From NCBI GenBank assembly GCA_017444505.1, contig JAFSWK010000126.1, positions 1 through 9,585 on the forward strand: a DNA stretch of 9,585 nucleotides, in the 5' to 3' direction. The notes under the pieces are model-generated. The model ran no database searches and had not been told where the DNA came from. It saw only the letters and a program-made list of their open reading frames with translations. Every line of letters starts with the position of its first letter. Positions within the stretch are counted from its first letter, which is position 1. Both the position numbers and the translations under genes were made by a program. Shown piece by piece: positions 7,151 to 9,585 of this stretch. The stretch is from Rhodocyclaceae bacterium (GTDB taxonomy: Bacteria > Pseudomonadota > Gammaproteobacteria > Burkholderiales > Rhodocyclaceae).

Positions 7151-8551
7151 ATGTTCCGTCGCTTTTTCCGTCCGCTGTCCTGCGCCGTAGTTGCCGCCAC
7201 TTTGCTGGCGGTGGGCTGCGGCGGCGGGGATGGTGAATATTTCCAGAGCAAAAAACAGCAAGTCACCGTCAAGATTGCGCCGTCCGGTACGGTGCTGGTG
7301 AAGCCGGGTGAAATCATCACGCTCACCGCCAATGCCAAGGCGCTGCGCGACAAGCTCACCGCCATGAGCTGGTCGATACAGCCGCTCTCCACCACGCACC
7401 CCGGCACTGCCGAACCCGTGCTGGGCAATGCCGATTGCGCCAACGCCACGATGTCCAAGGATGACCACGATTACACCGGCAGTTGCACCGTAACCGTCTC
7501 CGTGCCGAAAGTGGCCGACCCGTTGAGCTGGACGCTGCACGCCAACGCCACAGCCGAAAACAAGGGACAGGCCGCAGACACCGTGATTCTGGAAGTGGTC
7601 ACGCCCGAATATCCGGAAAGCGGGCTACAAATCACCGTGCCGCAGCATCTGATGGCCACCGAAGACCTCTACACCTATCAAATCGTCTCCATTCCCGCGA
7701 CGATGACGGCCAATTATCCGATCAGCAATCCCACCTACAAGTGGACGCTGATTACCGGCCCGACCGGCACCAGCACGCTGATGCTCGCCGGGACGAATTC
7801 TTCCGTGCTGCAATTCATTCCGCGCGAACCGGGCTATTACCACTTTCAGGTGGAAGGGCGCGGCATCGTCAACGGGCGCGAGCAAACCGCCACCGACGAC
7901 GTTATCCTGCGCATTTATGACAGCCGCAGCCACCGTGGTCTGGTCGTGACCACCAACCCCGCGCAGCGCGTCGATGCCAATACCGTGGTGCAGCTTGTCG
8001 GCTCGGCCACCTTCAACGGCTCGGATGTTTATAACCCCAGCTACCAGTGGCAGCAAATCCAGACCGGCTCGGAACCGCAGGTGGCGCTGATTAACCCGAA
8101 CTCGCCCACCGCTTCCTTCATCGCCCCGGCCACGCCGACGACGCAGGTCTATACGTTTGAACTCATCGTCACCGCCGTCGATCACAACGGCACCCGTCTC
8201 ACCGGCAAGTCTTCCACCTACGTCACGGTGTATGGCACCGGCACGCAACCTGTCGGGCAGGAAATCCAGGTCTACGTCAGCGCCCCGGCCAAGGTCGAAG
8301 GCGGCGACTTCCAGACCATCACCGCCACCGCCACCTACAAGGGTCAGGCGCTACCCAACGCACAGTATGAGTGGCGGCAGACGGAAGGACCTCCGGTAAT
8401 CATCAGCAACGAACACACGGCTTCGCCCTCGTTCTATCTGAACGTGCAATATGACACGCGGGTCGTGTTCGTGGTCACGGCCACCGATGTGGTCAATGGC
8501 GAAACCGTCACCGGCTCTTCGACGGTGGAACTCGTCATCACCCCGCCGTAG
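7151..8551 (+). CDS. Lipoprotein with about four Ig/PKD-like repeats, function unknown
   Basis: I do not recognise a named family. The 466-residue product starts with a lipoprotein signal: basic MFRRFFR, a hydrophobic stretch to about 21, and lipobox LAVGC with lipidated Cys23. The following Gly argues against inner-membrane retention, so outer-membrane anchoring is likely. The rest is beta-rich and divides into about four units (roughly 37-152, 159-257, 262-362, 371-464). Each has a Trp near its middle (W74, W198, W300, W408), mostly in a Y-x-W-x-x-x-x-G context as in Ig/PKD-like domains. Unit 1 has C96 and C112, a possible disulfide. The ATG at 7151 has GAGG nine bases upstream and gives the signal peptide directly; an in-frame ATG at 7046 would bury it. 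No catalytic motif is visible. A structural, adhesive or scaffold role at the cell surface is inference. Confidence 0.8.
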   Translation: MFRRFFRPLSCAVVAATLLAVGCGGGDGEYFQSKKQQVTVKIAPSGTVLVKPGEIITLTANAKALRDKLTAMSWSIQPLSTTHPGTAEPVLGNADCANATMSKDDHDYTGSCTVTVSVPKVADPLSWTLHANATAENKGQAADTVILEVVTPEYPESGLQITVPQHLMATEDLYTYQIVSIPATMTANYPISNPTYKWTLITGPTGTSTLMLAGTNSSVLQFIPREPGYYHFQVEGRGIVNGREQTATDDVILRIYDSRSHRGLVVTTNPAQRVDANTVVQLVGSATFNGSDVYNPSYQWQQIQTGSEPQVALINPNSPTASFIAPATPTTQVYTFELIVTAVDHNGTRLTGKSSTYVTVYGTGTQPVGQEIQVYVSAPAKVEGGDFQTITATATYKGQALPNAQYEWRQTEGPPVIISNEHTASPSFYLNVQYDTRVVFVVTATDVVNGETVTGSSTVELVITPP

Positions 8552-8591
8552 ACCAATCCGTAAGACAGGCAAAGACCTTTGCCACAAAAAC

Positions 8592-8622
8592 AACGGCGGC
8601 CAGAACATGGCCGCCGTTTTTT
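8592..8622. terminator. Strong hairpin terminator between convergent genes
   Basis: AACGGCGGCCA (8592-8602) and TGGCCGCCGTT (8608-8618) pair perfectly over 11 bp with a 5-nt loop. On the plus strand the T tract spans 8617-8622. On the minus strand the stem is followed by GTTTTTG (8591-8585). It therefore suits the lipoprotein gene, ending 40 nt before, and the minus-strand DUF1840 gene, ending 45 nt beyond on the other side. Nothing else is visible between 8552 and 8666. Confidence 0.85.
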
Positions 8623-8666
8623 GTCGCGGGCAGGCTGTGTGCCCAAAGCTGCGCAACGCGCGCCCT

Positions 8667-9008
8667 TCAGCCGCCCCAGGTTACGGGTTTGCCCTTTTTG
8701 CGGGCGCGTTCCATTAATTCCAGCAACGGCCAGGCGCGCACCGCCAGTCCCGGCACGAAGGCCGGTTGCGGCTGGCCTGCGGCTTCCGCTGCCGCCTCGC
8801 TTTGCGCCTGCGCACCCGCGTCGCGCTGTTTGGCGGCCTCGACCGCCGCGCGCAGGGCGGCAATGGCGGCGGGCAGTTGTTCGGCGGTGAAAATGCCTTG
8901 CGCGTCGTTTTCATCGCGTCCGGCACAGCGCAACAACATCCGCGCGTGCTCGGCATACATGATGACGCTGGCAGCAGCGGGCGAAGCGAAGGTAATCAGC
9001 GCAGCCAT
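8667..9008 (-). CDS. DUF1840 family protein
   Basis: The 113-residue product resembles the DUF1840 proteins known mainly from Betaproteobacteria; no biochemical role is established. The recognisable features are the opening LITFASPAAASVIMYAEHARMLL (4-26), the block DAQGIFTAEQLPAAIAALRAAVEA (35-58) and the ending RAWPLLELMERARKKGKPVTWG (91-112). Between these lies an Ala/Gln/Glu-rich linker (about 60-82). No signal peptide or membrane segment is seen, so it is probably cytoplasmic. The ATG at 9006-9008 is chosen because the family begins with this Met-x-x-Leu-Ile-Thr-Phe pattern; the same frame stays open further upstream but there overlaps the preceding gene. The ribosome site is poor (GGGG about 8 nt upstream). 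It follows the upstream gene by 19 nt, so the two form a likely operon. Confidence 0.82.
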   Translation of the reverse strand: MAALITFASPAAASVIMYAEHARMLLRCAGRDENDAQGIFTAEQLPAAIAALRAAVEAAKQRDAGAQAQSEAAAEAAGQPQPAFVPGLAVRAWPLLELMERARKKGKPVTWGG

Positions 9009-9027
9009 GTGAAAACCCCGCCCGGGC

Positions 9028-9585
9028 TTACGGCTGCCAGCGGGCGATGAAAGTATCGCGGTGCGTGGAAAGGTCTTCCAGACGCAGCTGAATGACGGGG
9101 CCGGAAAGGGTGTAGCCCTCGCAGGTGCAGTCCAGACGGATGTCGCTTTCCGGAAAGGTGATGTGAATCGGGTCGCTGGTTTGCAGGCGGCGGTTGCGGT
9201 CAGCCTCATCGACCAGCACGCTGCCATTGGTCAGATTCATCTTCGCCGCCAGCTCCACCTGCTCGCCCGTGGTCAGCGTACCGGCTACAAAGCAGGGAAT
9301 CATGCGAAATTCGTTATTGACCATCGCCAGCGAGATGCGGCGCAAATGGCGCACCAGCGCGGCGCGGTCGGCGGGGGCTTTCTCGGCGGCGCGCTCGGCC
9401 AGCGTGACCAGTTCCGCGTCGGTCAGATGCGGCGCGGCGGCAATCATGGCATCGCGCGGAATCTCCACCTTCGGTGCCGCAGGTTTGGCGGGCGCCGCAG
9501 GTTTGGCCGCAGCGGGCTTGGCGGCAGCCGCAGCAGGCGCGGCGGACGGCTGCACCGGATTGATGTGGTGATGGTGCCCCAGCAG
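9028..9585 (-). CDS. Ala/Pro-rich protein of unknown function (partial, 5' end beyond the right edge)
   Basis: I do not recognise this protein. The frame is open from the TAA at 9028-9030 to the right edge (185 codons) and may start outside the window; a GTG at 9553-9555 is an internal alternative. The visible part begins LLGHHHHINPV, then an Ala/Pro/Lys-rich stretch with repeated KPAAP-like units (roughly 9469-9550), which looks like a flexible linker. A helical, charged region follows (LTDAELVTLAERAAEKAPADRAALVRHLRRIS, taken in two parts: LTDAELVTLAERAAEK and APADRAALVRHLRRIS). The C-terminal ~95 residues are beta-rich, with NLTNGSVLV and the pair CTC. The N-[LV]-T-x-x-G pattern faintly recalls a PilZ fold, but the usual RxxxR motif is not convincingly placed, so I do not call it. 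It lies 19 nt before the DUF1840 gene. Confidence 0.7.
   Translation of the reverse strand: MLGHHHHINPVQPSAAPAAAAAKPAAAKPAAPAKPAAPKVEIPRDAMIAAAPHLTDAELVTLAERAAEKAPADRAALVRHLRRISLAMVNNEFRMIPCFVAGTLTTGEQVELAAKMNLTNGSVLVDEADRNRRLQTSDPIHITFPESDIRLDCTCEGYTLSGPVIQLRLEDLSTHRDTFIARWQP
9476..9506. repeat. Short direct repeat encoding KPAAP-type units
   Basis: GCCGCAGGTTTGG occurs at 9476-9488 and again at 9494-9506, 18 bp apart and in frame. It encodes part of the Ala/Pro/Lys-rich linker. Related but imperfect copies continue to about 9540. Such repeats change length easily by slippage. Confidence 0.6.

Noticed and set aside
9556..9576. His4 segment as a metal-binding site or affinity-tag-like artefact
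   Set aside because: Four histidines in a partial protein of unknown fold are not enough to claim metal binding, and the flanking sequence looks native.

Overview
The window reads as an ordinary, gene-dense chromosomal stretch of a GC-rich betaproteobacterium. The evidence is the ftsH-folP-glmM gene order, a DUF1840-type protein (a family I know mainly from Betaproteobacteria), a ubiquinone-type UbiD, and the strong G/C bias at third codon positions. I cannot name the genus. I see no mobile element, phage gene, CRISPR array, tRNA or rRNA.

Layout, left to right. (1) Positions 1-3785, minus strand: ftsH (membrane AAA+ zinc protease), folP (dihydropteroate synthase) and the first 288 codons of glmM (phosphoglucosamine mutase, cut by the left edge). 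They are transcribed right to left, from a probable sigma70 promoter at 3834-3862. A terminator-like hairpin with a T6 tract lies between ftsH and folP. (2) Positions 3886-5809, minus strand: a YciA-like acyl-CoA thioesterase followed 10 nt later by ubiD, probably translationally coupled. (3) Positions 5949-7037, plus strand: aroB (3-dehydroquinate synthase), divergent from the thioesterase gene. (4) Positions 7151-8551, plus strand: an unrecognised lipoprotein made of about four Ig/PKD-like beta-sandwich repeats. (5) Positions 8592-8622: a strong hairpin terminator that can serve both converging transcripts. (6) Positions 8667-9585, minus strand: a DUF1840 protein preceded by an unrecognised Ala/Pro-rich protein that runs off the right edge.

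Functionally this is mostly housekeeping. glmM supplies glucosamine-1-phosphate for the cell wall and LPS, folP makes folate, aroB belongs to the shikimate pathway, ubiD to ubiquinone synthesis, and ftsH to membrane quality control. I found no convincing new multi-gene system. The points most worth a second look are the ftsH control region (TTG start, -10 box inside a perfect palindrome), the hairpin inside the ftsH-folP-glmM cluster, the four-domain lipoprotein, and the uncharacterised pair at the right end. There is no gene-free stretch longer than about 140 bases.
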